Assembly: GCF_001816145.1 (NCBI RefSeq)
Contig: NZ_MDZB01000142.1
Coordinates: forward strand, 62,001 to 126,000
From: Hymenobacter lapidarius
Lineage (GTDB): Bacteria; Bacteroidota; Bacteroidia; Cytophagales; Hymenobacteraceae
Length of the DNA stretch: 64,000 nucleotides
Reading direction: 5' to 3'
Below, one piece after another: positions 8,327 to 16,390 of the stretch. The notes beneath the pieces are model-generated. The model searched no databases and was not told the origin of the DNA. It saw nothing but the letters and a program-made list of their open reading frames with translations. Numbering within the stretch: the first letter of the stretch is position 1; every line of letters begins with the position of its first letter. The translations under genes and the position numbers were made by a program.

Positions 8327-8986
8327 TTAGCTAATGCGGTCAGCGGGAGGGCTTTGCTCCGCCAGGAGGGCGGCGTATTGTTCCGGCGTGTCCACGTCCA
8401 GCAGGCCTTCGGGGAATGAGATGCGGCCTACGGCTGCGCCCAGCTCCGCAATGAGGCGGTTGGCGCCCTGTGCGCCCTGCAAACGGTGCAGCGCGGGGAG
8501 CAGGGACTGGTCGAAAACGGCCGGTACGCCCAGCGTATTGCCATAGGCAGCGGCCACGATGGGCGCCTGGCTTTGCCGTTGCAACGCCAGCAATTGCAGC
8601 AGCAACTCGGGCGTGACCAGCGGCTGGTCGCTGAGCATGATGAGGAAGCCCGTGGGCCGGGCCGCCGCCACTGCCGCCAAGCCCGCTTGGAGGGATGAAG
8701 CCATGCCGCTTTGCCAATCGGGGTTGTGCACCACCCGAAAAGGCAGGTCTGCTACTTCAGCAGCCAGGGCTTCGTGAAGCGCGCCCGTTACCAGCACCAG
8801 CGGGCCGCAGCCGGTGGCCACGGCGGTTTCGGCGGCGTGGCGCAGCAGGGTGCGGCCGCGGTAGGGCAGTAGCTGCTTGGGCCGGCCCATGCGGGTGGAG
8901 GCCCCGGCGGCCAGCAACAGCAGCGCCACCGCCCCGGACGAATCCGGAACGGTGGCGCTAGCTTCTTGCGTTGGTAATGTGGACAT
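8327..8986 (-). CDS. mocA: MocA-like molybdenum cofactor cytidylyltransferase
   Basis: A 219-aa nucleotidyltransferase with a Rossmann-like fold. The N-terminal LAAGASTRMGRPKQLL motif binds the nucleotide, and LSDQPLV holds the metal-binding aspartate. Its start ATG shares one base with the stop codon of the molybdoenzyme large subunit (TAATG), indicating translational coupling. The context supports conversion of Mo-molybdopterin to the cytosine dinucleotide form used by PaoABC-type enzymes. A GTP-using MobA is less likely because of the operon. Confidence 0.87.
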   Translation of the reverse strand: MSTLPTQEASATVPDSSGAVALLLLAAGASTRMGRPKQLLPYRGRTLLRHAAETAVATGCGPLVLVTGALHEALAAEVADLPFRVVHNPDWQSGMASSLQAGLAAVAAARPTGFLIMLSDQPLVTPELLLQLLALQRQSQAPIVAAAYGNTLGVPAVFDQSLLPALHRLQGAQGANRLIAELGAAVGRISFPEGLLDVDTPEQYAALLAEQSPPADRIS

Positions 8987-11319
8987 TACACCGCTTTAGT
9001 GCCGAGAATCTTATCCGGCGTAATGGGCAGCTCGCGCACGCGCTTGCCGGTGGCGTGGAACACGGCATTGGCCACGGCGGCCGATACGCCCACCATCGAA
9101 ATTTCGCCGATGCCCTTCACGCCCATGGCGTTGATGTAGGGGTCGTGCTCCTCGATGAATTCCACGGTCATGTCCGGGATGTCGGCGTTCACGGGAATGT
9201 GGTAGTCGGCCAGCGAGGCATTGGTGTAGCGGGCCAGGTTCTGGTCGCGCACGGTGCCTTCCATCAGAGCCGCGCCGATGCCGAAAATGCTGCCGCCGAT
9301 AATCTGGCTGCGGGCGGTTTTGGCGTTCAGAATACGGCCCGCTCCGTGCACGCTCACCCAGCGCGTGACGCGCACGGTGCCGAGGTCGGGGTCGACCTGC
9401 ACTTCGCAGAAATGCGCCCCGAAGGAGTGCATGGAGTGGTGGGCGGCTTCGTCCTTTTTGGCCGGGTCGGCGTTGGCGGCGGCCTGGGCGTCTTCGTAGC
9501 CGCTGCCGTAGCGGCCCTGGCCGTTGCCTTCCACGTCGGCCATGTCGGCGCGCTTCATGAGGGCCGCGAAGCCTTCACCTTTTTTTGGGTTGGCTTTCAA
9601 TTGCAAGCGGCCGGCTTTGGCTTCCACATCGGTGAGCTTGGCTCGGTAGAGGGGCGACTTTTTATCGAGCACCGCCACCTTGATGAGCTTCTGCCACAAA
9701 TCCTGCACGGCCATGTACACCGACGATGACACCGTGCCCGCCGCCACCGAACCGCCCGAGTTGGGGGCCGTGGGCAGCTTGGTATCACCCAGCTCGAAGC
9801 GAACTTTTTCCACCGGCAGGCCCAGGGCCTCGGCGGCTACTTGGGTCATCACGGTGTAGGTGCCGGTGCCGAGGTCGGTGGCTCCGGACTGCACCACGGC
9901 GTGGCCGTCGGCGTAGAGGCGGGCGCGGGCCATTCCCTGCGAGTTGTGCACCGGGTAGCTAGCCGTGGCCATGCCCCAGCCCACCAGCAGGCGGCCGTTG
10001 CGGGTGGCTCCGGCTTTGGGGTTGCGCTTGCTCCAGCCAAACAGCTCGGCCCCGCGGGCGTAGCATTGCCGCAGGCTCTTACTGCTCCACGGCTGGCCGG
10101 TGCTGGGGTCTTTTTCGGCGTAATTGCGCAGGCGGATTTCAATGGGGTCGATGCCCAACTGATAGGCCAAATCATCCATCGAGCTTTCGAGGGCGAACGA
10201 ACCTGGGGCCTCGCCGGGGGCGCGGGTAAAAGTCGACGTCATCACATTGGCTCGGGCCAACTGGTACGAGGCCTCGAAGTTGGGGCACTCGTAGAGCATG
10301 TTGACAATTTTGCTGTTGGACTCCGCGTAGTTGTCCCAGGGCGACGTGGTGGAGGTTTTTTCGTGAATGAGGGCGGTGAGCTTGCCGTCGTTCGTGGCGC
10401 CCAGGCGCAGGGTCTGGGTCTGGTCTTCGCGGTGGCCCATGCTCGTAAACATCTGGGGGCGGGTGAGGGACAGCTTCACCGGCCGGCCTACGAATTTGGC
10501 GGCCTGCACCGTGAGCACGGTGTGCGGCCAGCACGAGCCCTTGCAGCCGAAGCCGCCACCGAGGTACTTCGTCACCACCCGCACCTGCTCAGCCGAGAGG
10601 CCCAGCATGGTGCTCAGTGCCTTTTGCGTGCGCGTAACGCCCTGGGTCGACTCATACACCGTGAGGCGGTCGGGCGCTTCCCAGTGGGCGGTAGTCGCGC
10701 CGGGCTCCATCGGGTTGTGGTGGTTGATGGCGTGGGTGTACTTGTGCGTGAGCTGGATGGGAGCCGCCGCGAAAGCCGTCTGCGCGTTGCCCCGCACGAC
10801 GTGGGCCTGGGTTTTGCCGTCCTGAATTTTAGTAGGGTCGAACAGCTGCGCCTTGGGGTCTTCGTAGGAAGCCAGCGGTTTCTCAGCGGCTACCTGCACG
10901 CGCAGCAGCGCGGCGGCGTATTGGGCGCGCTCCAGCGTATCGGCCACGATTACAGCCACGGGCTGGCCGGCGTAGTGAATCCGGTCATCGGTGAGGGGCA
11001 GGTAGCCCATGGGCGCGCCAATGGCCTTTTTGCCTTCGGCATCGTTGGGCGTTTTGGCCAGCTTGGGAATGTTTTGGTGGGTGATGATGGCCAGTACGCC
11101 CGGCTGCTTCAGGGCGGCCGTGGTGTCGAAACCCGTGATGCGGCCCTTGGCCACGTCGCTGGTTTTGAGCACGGCGTGCACCAGGCCCGGCAGGTTGTTG
11201 AACTCGGCTGAATATTTGGCCCGGCCCATCACCTTGTCCCGGCCGTCCACGCGGTTCAGCGGCTGCCCCACCACGCCGGCAGTAGGGTTGGTTTCGAAGA
11301 ATTTCGGTTCGGTATCCAT
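8986..11319 (-). CDS. paoC: Aldehyde oxidoreductase molybdopterin-binding subunit (PaoC-type)
   Basis: A 777-aa large subunit of the xanthine dehydrogenase family, which hydroxylates aldehydes or purines at a Mo-MCD site. It has the N-terminal domain (GQPLNRVDGRDKVMGRAKYS), the Mo-binding glycine-rich GGGFGCKG, and near the C-terminus GVKGIGEISMVGVSAAVANA with the expected catalytic Glu in GxGE. I set the start at MDTEPKFFETNP because the upstream extension is translated from the palindromic repeat. It is separated from the FAD subunit by repeat copy 2. No XdhC/PaoD insertion chaperone is seen in the window. Confidence 0.93.
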   Translation of the reverse strand: MDTEPKFFETNPTAGVVGQPLNRVDGRDKVMGRAKYSAEFNNLPGLVHAVLKTSDVAKGRITGFDTTAALKQPGVLAIITHQNIPKLAKTPNDAEGKKAIGAPMGYLPLTDDRIHYAGQPVAVIVADTLERAQYAAALLRVQVAAEKPLASYEDPKAQLFDPTKIQDGKTQAHVVRGNAQTAFAAAPIQLTHKYTHAINHHNPMEPGATTAHWEAPDRLTVYESTQGVTRTQKALSTMLGLSAEQVRVVTKYLGGGFGCKGSCWPHTVLTVQAAKFVGRPVKLSLTRPQMFTSMGHREDQTQTLRLGATNDGKLTALIHEKTSTTSPWDNYAESNSKIVNMLYECPNFEASYQLARANVMTSTFTRAPGEAPGSFALESSMDDLAYQLGIDPIEIRLRNYAEKDPSTGQPWSSKSLRQCYARGAELFGWSKRNPKAGATRNGRLLVGWGMATASYPVHNSQGMARARLYADGHAVVQSGATDLGTGTYTVMTQVAAEALGLPVEKVRFELGDTKLPTAPNSGGSVAAGTVSSSVYMAVQDLWQKLIKVAVLDKKSPLYRAKLTDVEAKAGRLQLKANPKKGEGFAALMKRADMADVEGNGQGRYGSGYEDAQAAANADPAKKDEAAHHSMHSFGAHFCEVQVDPDLGTVRVTRWVSVHGAGRILNAKTARSQIIGGSIFGIGAALMEGTVRDQNLARYTNASLADYHIPVNADIPDMTVEFIEEHDPYINAMGVKGIGEISMVGVSAAVANAVFHATGKRVRELPITPDKILGTKAV

Positions 11320-11352
11320 AGGAATGTTCTGGAGCGTAACGAGTTGCAAAAC

Positions 11353-11469
11353 GAACGTCATGCTGAGCGTAGTCGAAGCATCTCGCGTGCAGTCACTAAT
11401 CAATGACGTGCCAACGATTGGGTTACAAAACCCACGCGAGATGCTTCGGCTGCGCTCAGCATGACGTTC
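11353..11469. repeat. Intergenic palindromic repeat, copy 2 (inside the paoABC operon)
   Basis: A 117-bp member of the family. The left arm runs gaacgtcatgctgagc to gaagcatctcgcgtg and the right arm is its complement ending gctcagcatgacgttc. The loop is longer than in other copies. It sits in the 172-base gap between the FAD subunit and the Mo subunit genes, so it is probably transcribed as part of the operon mRNA. It belongs to the inner-arm type ending cgcgtg. Confidence 0.88.
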
Positions 11470-11491
11470 TCACGGCCTTTTTCTCTCAATG

Positions 11492-12475
11492 CTACCCGGC
11501 CACTTTCATCAAAGCCTGTACCAGCGTGTTCTGTGCCAGCTCCACCTTGAAGCGGTTGTCGTCACGCGGCTGGGCGCCGCGCAGGGCGGCAGCGGCGGCG
11601 GCCCGGAACGTGGCTTCCGTGGCGGGGGCGCCGGTCAGCACTTTCTCGGCTTCGGGGCTGCGCCAGGGCTTGGTGCCCACGCCGCCCAGCGCCACCCGCG
11701 CCGAGCGAATGGTGCCGCCCTGCACATCGAGCCCCACCGCGGCCGAGGCAAGGGCGTAGGCGTAGCTGGCGCGCTCCCGCACTTTGAGATAGGTAGAGCG
11801 GCGGGCGTGAGCGGCGGCTGGAATGGTCACGGCCACAATCAGCTCGCCGGGCTCCAGCACGGTTTCGCGCTGGGGCGTTTTGCCGGGGAGTACGTAGAAC
11901 TCCGTCACGGGCACGCGGCGCTGCTTGCCTTTGGCGTTCTCCAGGGTCAGCACCGCATCCAGCGCGGCCAGGGCCACCGACAGGTCGCCGGGGTAAGCGG
12001 TGGCAATGCATGCCTCACTGGTGCCCAGAATGGCGAGGTTGTGGTTGTCGCCCGCTATGGCCGGGCAGCCCGAGCCGGGCACTCGCTTGTTGCACGGAAA
12101 GGCCGCGTCGCGAAAGTAGCCGCAGCGGGTGCGCTGCAGAATATTGCCCCCGATGCTGGCCATGTTGCGCAGCTGGGGCGAGGCCGCCAGCAGCAGCGAC
12201 TCCGACACGGCCGGGTACTGTTGCAGCACCAGCGGGTGCTCGCCCACGTCGCTCATGCGCTCCATGGCCCCGATGCGCAGCCCGTCGCTGGTCTGCTCAA
12301 TGCCTTTGAAGGGCAGCAAGTTGATGTCGACCAGCTGGGGGTGTTCCTCCAGGTGGGCCTTCATCAGGTCGAGCAGCGTGGTGCCGCCGGCGATGTACGC
12401 CGCCTGGGGCGTGGCCTGCCGGATGCCGGTGGCTTCTTTGGCCGAATTGGCCTGGATGTAGCTAAAGTTGTTCAT
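11492..12475 (-). CDS. paoB: Aldehyde oxidoreductase FAD-binding subunit (PaoB-type)
   Basis: A 327-aa middle subunit that transfers electrons between the iron-sulfur subunit and an acceptor. The FAD pyrophosphate motif is YIAGGTTLLDLM near residue 30, and a second one is NMASIGGNILQRTRCGYF. The cysteines in TRCGYFRD, FPCNKR and GSGCPA match the extra [4Fe-4S] cluster known in PaoB-like subunits but absent from ordinary xanthine dehydrogenase FAD domains. It lies 9 bases downstream of the 2Fe-2S subunit gene. Confidence 0.92.
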   Translation of the reverse strand: MNNFSYIQANSAKEATGIRQATPQAAYIAGGTTLLDLMKAHLEEHPQLVDINLLPFKGIEQTSDGLRIGAMERMSDVGEHPLVLQQYPAVSESLLLAASPQLRNMASIGGNILQRTRCGYFRDAAFPCNKRVPGSGCPAIAGDNHNLAILGTSEACIATAYPGDLSVALAALDAVLTLENAKGKQRRVPVTEFYVLPGKTPQRETVLEPGELIVAVTIPAAAHARRSTYLKVRERASYAYALASAAVGLDVQGGTIRSARVALGGVGTKPWRSPEAEKVLTGAPATEATFRAAAAAALRGAQPRDDNRFKVELAQNTLVQALMKVAG

Positions 12476-12484
12476 GGCGAGGAC

Positions 12485-13123
12485 CTAGGACTTGAAACCG
12501 CTTTTCTCGACCTGCCGAATGGCCGCCACAATGTTGGGATAGGCCCCGCAACGACAGAGGTTGCCGCTCATCCATTCGCGGATGTCGCCGTCGGTTTTGG
12601 CGTGTCCTTCTTTCAGGCAGGCCACGCCCGACATGAGCTGGCCCGGCGTGCAATAGCCGCACTGGAAACCGTCGTTGTCGATAAAAGCCTGCTGCAGCGG
12701 GTGCAGCTCTTCGCCATTGGCCAGACCTTCCACGGTGGTTATTTCCTTGCCCTGGGCCATTACGGCCAGGGTGAGGCAGCTGTTTACGCTGCGGCCGTCT
12801 ACCAGCACGGTGCAGGCGCCGCACTGGCCGTGGTCGCAGCCCTTTTTAGAGCCCGTGAGGTCCAGCTGTTCGCGCAACGCGTCGAGCAGCGATACCCGGG
12901 GCTCGGCCTGGATGGTGCGCACGGCGCCGTTCACTTTGAGCCGCATTTCCGTCACGCCTTCCACTTTTTTCGAGATGGCCGTCAGGCGCTCGGCCTGGCT
13001 GATGAGCGGCGGCGCCAGGGCCAACCCCAGAAAACCGGTGGCTTGCTTGATGAAGGAACGGCGGCCGTCGTGGTTGGGGCCGTTCGGCAGCGCGGCCGGG
13101 TCGGGCGTGGAGTGGTCAGTCAT
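12485..13123 (-). CDS. paoA: Aldehyde oxidoreductase 2Fe-2S subunit with Tat signal (PaoA-type)
   Basis: A 212-aa small subunit carrying two [2Fe-2S] clusters. The N-terminus has a twin-arginine signal, RRSFIKQATGFLGLALAPPL, so the assembled complex is exported folded to the periplasm, as for E. coli PaoABC. The plant-type cluster uses CDHGQCGAC plus a cysteine 12 residues later. The second cluster uses CGYC and CRCG. It is the first gene of the run paoA-paoB-repeat-paoC-mocA. The physiological substrate is probably aromatic or other aldehydes, by analogy only. Confidence 0.93.
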   Translation of the reverse strand: MTDHSTPDPAALPNGPNHDGRRSFIKQATGFLGLALAPPLISQAERLTAISKKVEGVTEMRLKVNGAVRTIQAEPRVSLLDALREQLDLTGSKKGCDHGQCGACTVLVDGRSVNSCLTLAVMAQGKEITTVEGLANGEELHPLQQAFIDNDGFQCGYCTPGQLMSGVACLKEGHAKTDGDIREWMSGNLCRCGAYPNIVAAIRQVEKSGFKS

Positions 13124-13291
13124 GGCGAGGAAAAATCAGGACGGAAGGTAAGTCGTCAACCGCTGGCACGGGCAGTTGGTTAGGGGCCGCCCGCGCGGTG
13201 CGCTTGCTTGTCCTAAAGTTAACTCTGTAGTACGATTCGACTAAACCCAAAAGTTGCCTTTGTGCCGAATCTTGTACTTACAAGCGGCGCT

Positions 13292-14368
13292 TTACTCGCA
13301 GCGCACGTAGGGCCGCATTTTCTCCCAGTCCTCCGCCTTCAGAATCGGTATTTGCTTCAGGTCTTCCACCTGCTTAAACGGCCCATGCTGCTGCCGGTAG
13401 GCCACAATGATGCGCGCCCGCGGCTTACCGATGTACGGGTGCAGGTATAGCTCATCAAACGAAGCCGTGTTCACGTTCACCAGCCTGGGCGCGAAGCCTG
13501 CTGCCACGAAGGTGTATTTTTTGAGGCTGTCGCGCAGGTCCGGGGCATCGCGCAGCACAAACACCTCATTCAGCTGGTCTTCGTGCAGGTAGCCGCCCAG
13601 CTGGTTGCGGTAGCGCACCACCCACTTGGCGCGGCCCGCCCCAATGCCGCGAATCTGCATCAGCTGCGTGGTATCGGCGGTGTTCAGGTCGAAGGGTTTG
13701 AGGTTGCGCGGCTTGCTTGGGAACTTGCCTGGCGTGGCAGCAGAAGCCGCGAAGGGCGGGTACTTGCCATCGGGCCCCGGCTGGTTGGCGGCGTACGCCG
13801 GGCGCTCGCCGCGTGGGGGGGCTTCGTCGGGCAGCTGCATAAAGGGCGCCAGCCGCTGGTACACGGCCGCGTCCAAGCCGTACATTTTCTTTACCTGAGC
13901 CTTGGCCTTGAAGCCCCCGGCGGCCTCCCGGTATTTCACGATGCGGCCGGCCACGAAGTGCGGCACGCCGCGTGCTTCCCAGTCCTCGGCGCTTAGCGCG
14001 TTGGGGTCGAAGGGAGCGAGGCGCACCTGGGCCACGGCGGGGTAGCGGGAAGCGCCGCCGTCGCGCCTGGCGTCCGTTTTGTAGCTCCGCTTGGGATAGC
14101 GGGAGGCGTAGGTGTTGTCGGTGGTGCGGTGCTCTTTTAGAGAGGCCACCAGGTTATCGAGGCCTTTTTGGTCGGCCTGGGGCAGGTACTGGGGCCGTTC
14201 GGGGCGGAGCAGCATGGGGGCCACTATGGCTACGAGCATGAGCAGCAGCAGGCCCGCCATGCCTTTGGCCTCGCTTCGGGAGTAGCCCATGTAGCGGCGC
14301 ACCCAGCGCATGGGCGCCGAATTTTCCCAATTCCAGCGGGCCTGCGGCGGAGGTGGCGAAGCAGCCAT
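13292..14368 (-). CDS. Membrane-anchored helix-hairpin-helix (ComEA-like) protein
   Basis: A 358-aa protein with a single hydrophobic segment near residues 33-55 (KGMAGLLLLMLVAIVAPMLL), a basic/polar linker, and three ComEA-type HhH modules. The modules start near FDPNALSAEDWEARGV, FDLNTADTTQLMQIRGIG and VNVNTASFDELYLHPYIG. Such proteins may bind DNA at the membrane in uptake or repair, but the Bacteroidota form has no established role. The start at 14368 is preferred; MRWVRRYMGY a few residues on is an alternative. Confidence 0.82.
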   Translation of the reverse strand: MAASPPPPQARWNWENSAPMRWVRRYMGYSRSEAKGMAGLLLLMLVAIVAPMLLRPERPQYLPQADQKGLDNLVASLKEHRTTDNTYASRYPKRSYKTDARRDGGASRYPAVAQVRLAPFDPNALSAEDWEARGVPHFVAGRIVKYREAAGGFKAKAQVKKMYGLDAAVYQRLAPFMQLPDEAPPRGERPAYAANQPGPDGKYPPFAASAATPGKFPSKPRNLKPFDLNTADTTQLMQIRGIGAGRAKWVVRYRNQLGGYLHEDQLNEVFVLRDAPDLRDSLKKYTFVAAGFAPRLVNVNTASFDELYLHPYIGKPRARIIVAYRQQHGPFKQVEDLKQIPILKAEDWEKMRPYVRCE

Positions 14369-14676
14369 GGACAGAGGAGCTCCAACAAGTGTTGGAAAAT
14401 GATAGAGGGAAGGAGTGCAGCGACCACCAACCAGCCCAGGTGTAGCTGCTTGGCACCGAGCAAGTATAAGCATAAACCCGCCCACGCGCCGGCCTGGTAG
14501 AATGGCAATGCCTCAAACACGCTTTAAGAGCTTATCCGACGAGGCCCTGTCGTGCTGAGCGCAGCGCAGCATCCTATCAGGGTAGAACCAGTCGTTCAGC
14601 GGCGATAGGGTGCTGCGCTGCGCTCAGCACGACAGGGCCTCGTCGACACTGAGGCTGCCTGTCCCAGGCCGCGTCG
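14369..14676. other. Intergenic region with repeat copy 3
   Basis: The gap between the HhH gene start and the end of the first alpha/beta hydrolase gene. Bases 14538-14644 are a palindromic repeat. The rest holds only a 96-codon GTG-start minus-strand frame (14230-14520) that begins with two hydrophobic stretches but overlaps the HhH gene by 139 bases; I do not call it. Confidence 0.5.
14538..14644. repeat. Intergenic palindromic repeat, copy 3 (divergent type)
   Basis: A 107-bp palindrome. Its arms start gacgaggccctgtcgtgct and share only the tgctgagcgcagc core with the other copies; the inner arm reads cagcatcctatc. This looks like a third subtype of the same family, with equal arm length and a similar unconserved loop. 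Confidence 0.8.
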
Positions 14677-16164
14677 CTAGCCCCGCAGCCTGGACAGGCC
14701 GGCAAGCTTGTTCTGCTTGGTCGGTGTGGCGGGCCGGGACGGTACAGCGGGCGATGCCGTGCTGGGCACCTTGGTTTTTACCGCCACCCAGGTGTAAATT
14801 TTGTTGAGGGCGATGGGCGAAAACGTGGGTTGCTGCACCCCGTTCACCATTGGCCATTCGGCCGGTGCCGGCTGAAACAGGTGGTTGACGCCCTTGAGCT
14901 GGTAGGACGAAACCGAGCGGCGGGCGCCCTGCAACGCGCGCCGCAACGGGGCGAGGTTGCGCCGGGCCGACACCTGCATGTCGGCCGTGCCGTTGAGCAG
15001 CAGCACGGGGCACTGCACCTTGCCCAACTGGGGCTGGGGGTTGAAATCGAAGAAATAACGCGACCAGGGCGTGGTGAGCTGGGCGGCGCGGGCCCGGGCC
15101 ATGGAGGCGTCGATGCCGGTGTTGGCACTGGTGAGCAGGGAAACGACCTTGGCGCGGGCGGCGGTGTTGTCTGGCGTCTGGCGAATGGCCGTGACGGTAC
15201 GGTGGTACACGTCCTGGGCGGCTTTCACTTCCAGGGCATCGGCCCCGGTCAGGCGCATTATTTCAAGCTGCTGGCGCAGCATCGTATCGTAGCCCGGCAC
15301 GCCGTAGCCCGCCAGCGACACCACAAAAGCCGGCGCCCGGTCCGGCCCGGTGGCGGCCAGCAAGGCCACATTGGCGCCTTCGCCGTGCCCGAGCAGGCCC
15401 ACGTGCTGCGCGGCAACCAAAGGCCGCGTTCGCAGATAAGCCAGGGCGGCCTGGGCATCGGTCACAAAGTCGGCGGTGGTGGCGGTGGCAAAGGTGCCGC
15501 CCGATTTGCCCACGCCGCGGTCGTCGAAGCGCAGCACGGCCACGCCGTGGCGGGTGAGGTAGTCGGCCAGTTGGGCAAACATGCGGTAGCCCGTCACGTC
15601 CACGTCGCGATTTTGCGGGCCGAGGTCGGAGAGGAGTACCACGGCCGGAAACGGACCTTCGCCGGCCGGCACCGTGAGCGTGCCGCCCAGGCGCTGCTTG
15701 GTGGCCGGGTTCTGGAACACAACTTCGCTTTCGCGGTAGGGCGGGGCCGGGCGGAAGAGCGCGGCCGCCACGGCTTTGGCCGCCACGGCCCGCTGCAGAA
15801 CCATGGGCGTTTTCACGCCCGCCTGCGTCCAGACGCCGCTGAATTTGGCGCCGTTATTCAGCACCTTGCCCACGAAACTGCTGCCGGCCTGGTCCATGCG
15901 CAGCTTGATTTCGGTGCCTTTCAGCTCCACGGTCACGGGCATGCGGCTGATGCGCTGCTGCGGCGCATCGAGGGCACCGTAGTACGTGCCGTTGGTGAGC
16001 GGCACGATGGTGACGATGACGTCTATCTGGCCGCCCAGTAATTTCAGGGGGCCTTTCCATTGGCCGCTGAGGGGAGCGGGAGCCACGTAGGCTCCGGCAG
16101 TGGCCGGCGAAAAATTCGCTGCGAATAGAATAAGAGAAAGAGCAGGCAGTAAAAATTTAATCAT
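14677..16164 (-). CDS. Secreted alpha/beta hydrolase-like protein lacking the catalytic serine
   Basis: A 495-aa protein with a signal peptide (MIKFLLPALSLILFAANFS), an N-terminal beta domain of about 100 residues, and an alpha/beta hydrolase domain like its neighbour at 16391-17779. The expected nucleophile elbow GHSxG reads GHGEG: residue 261 is glycine (codon 15382-15384). The oxyanion-side motif is also altered (DLGPQNRDVD against GSGPQDRDE in the neighbour). The acid (GTADMQV) and the histidine (GVNHLF) are retained. It is probably a binding or regulatory pseudo-hydrolase; a sequencing error is less likely because two motifs differ. The C-terminal tail is Pro/Ala/Lys-rich. Confidence 0.83.
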   Translation of the reverse strand: MIKFLLPALSLILFAANFSPATAGAYVAPAPLSGQWKGPLKLLGGQIDVIVTIVPLTNGTYYGALDAPQQRISRMPVTVELKGTEIKLRMDQAGSSFVGKVLNNGAKFSGVWTQAGVKTPMVLQRAVAAKAVAAALFRPAPPYRESEVVFQNPATKQRLGGTLTVPAGEGPFPAVVLLSDLGPQNRDVDVTGYRMFAQLADYLTRHGVAVLRFDDRGVGKSGGTFATATTADFVTDAQAALAYLRTRPLVAAQHVGLLGHGEGANVALLAATGPDRAPAFVVSLAGYGVPGYDTMLRQQLEIMRLTGADALEVKAAQDVYHRTVTAIRQTPDNTAARAKVVSLLTSANTGIDASMARARAAQLTTPWSRYFFDFNPQPQLGKVQCPVLLLNGTADMQVSARRNLAPLRRALQGARRSVSSYQLKGVNHLFQPAPAEWPMVNGVQQPTFSPIALNKIYTWVAVKTKVPSTASPAVPSRPATPTKQNKLAGLSRLRG

Positions 16165-16390
16165 TGAATAAAACAAATTAAACTGATAAAACCTGACCTT
16201 CAACCGTAATCAGAGGTGAAAAGTACAACAAATGAAGTAGCCTGCAAATAGGAGTTTGAATCTGTTCCGGGCTTCATTATAAAATAAAAGCACATGGCCG
16301 GTCTGCGGGGCCAAGGTGGCATAGTTGAATTTCTGGGGTTGATGCGGAGGGCGAAATGTAAGCGCTAACACAGTGTCGGGTGGGCGTGTC

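Noticed and set aside
14230-14520. 96-codon GTG-start minus-strand frame with two hydrophobic stretches
   Set aside because: It overlaps the HhH gene by 139 bases, its second half is clearly the HhH gene read out of frame, and no family features were seen. A small membrane protein remnant is possible, but cannot be supported.
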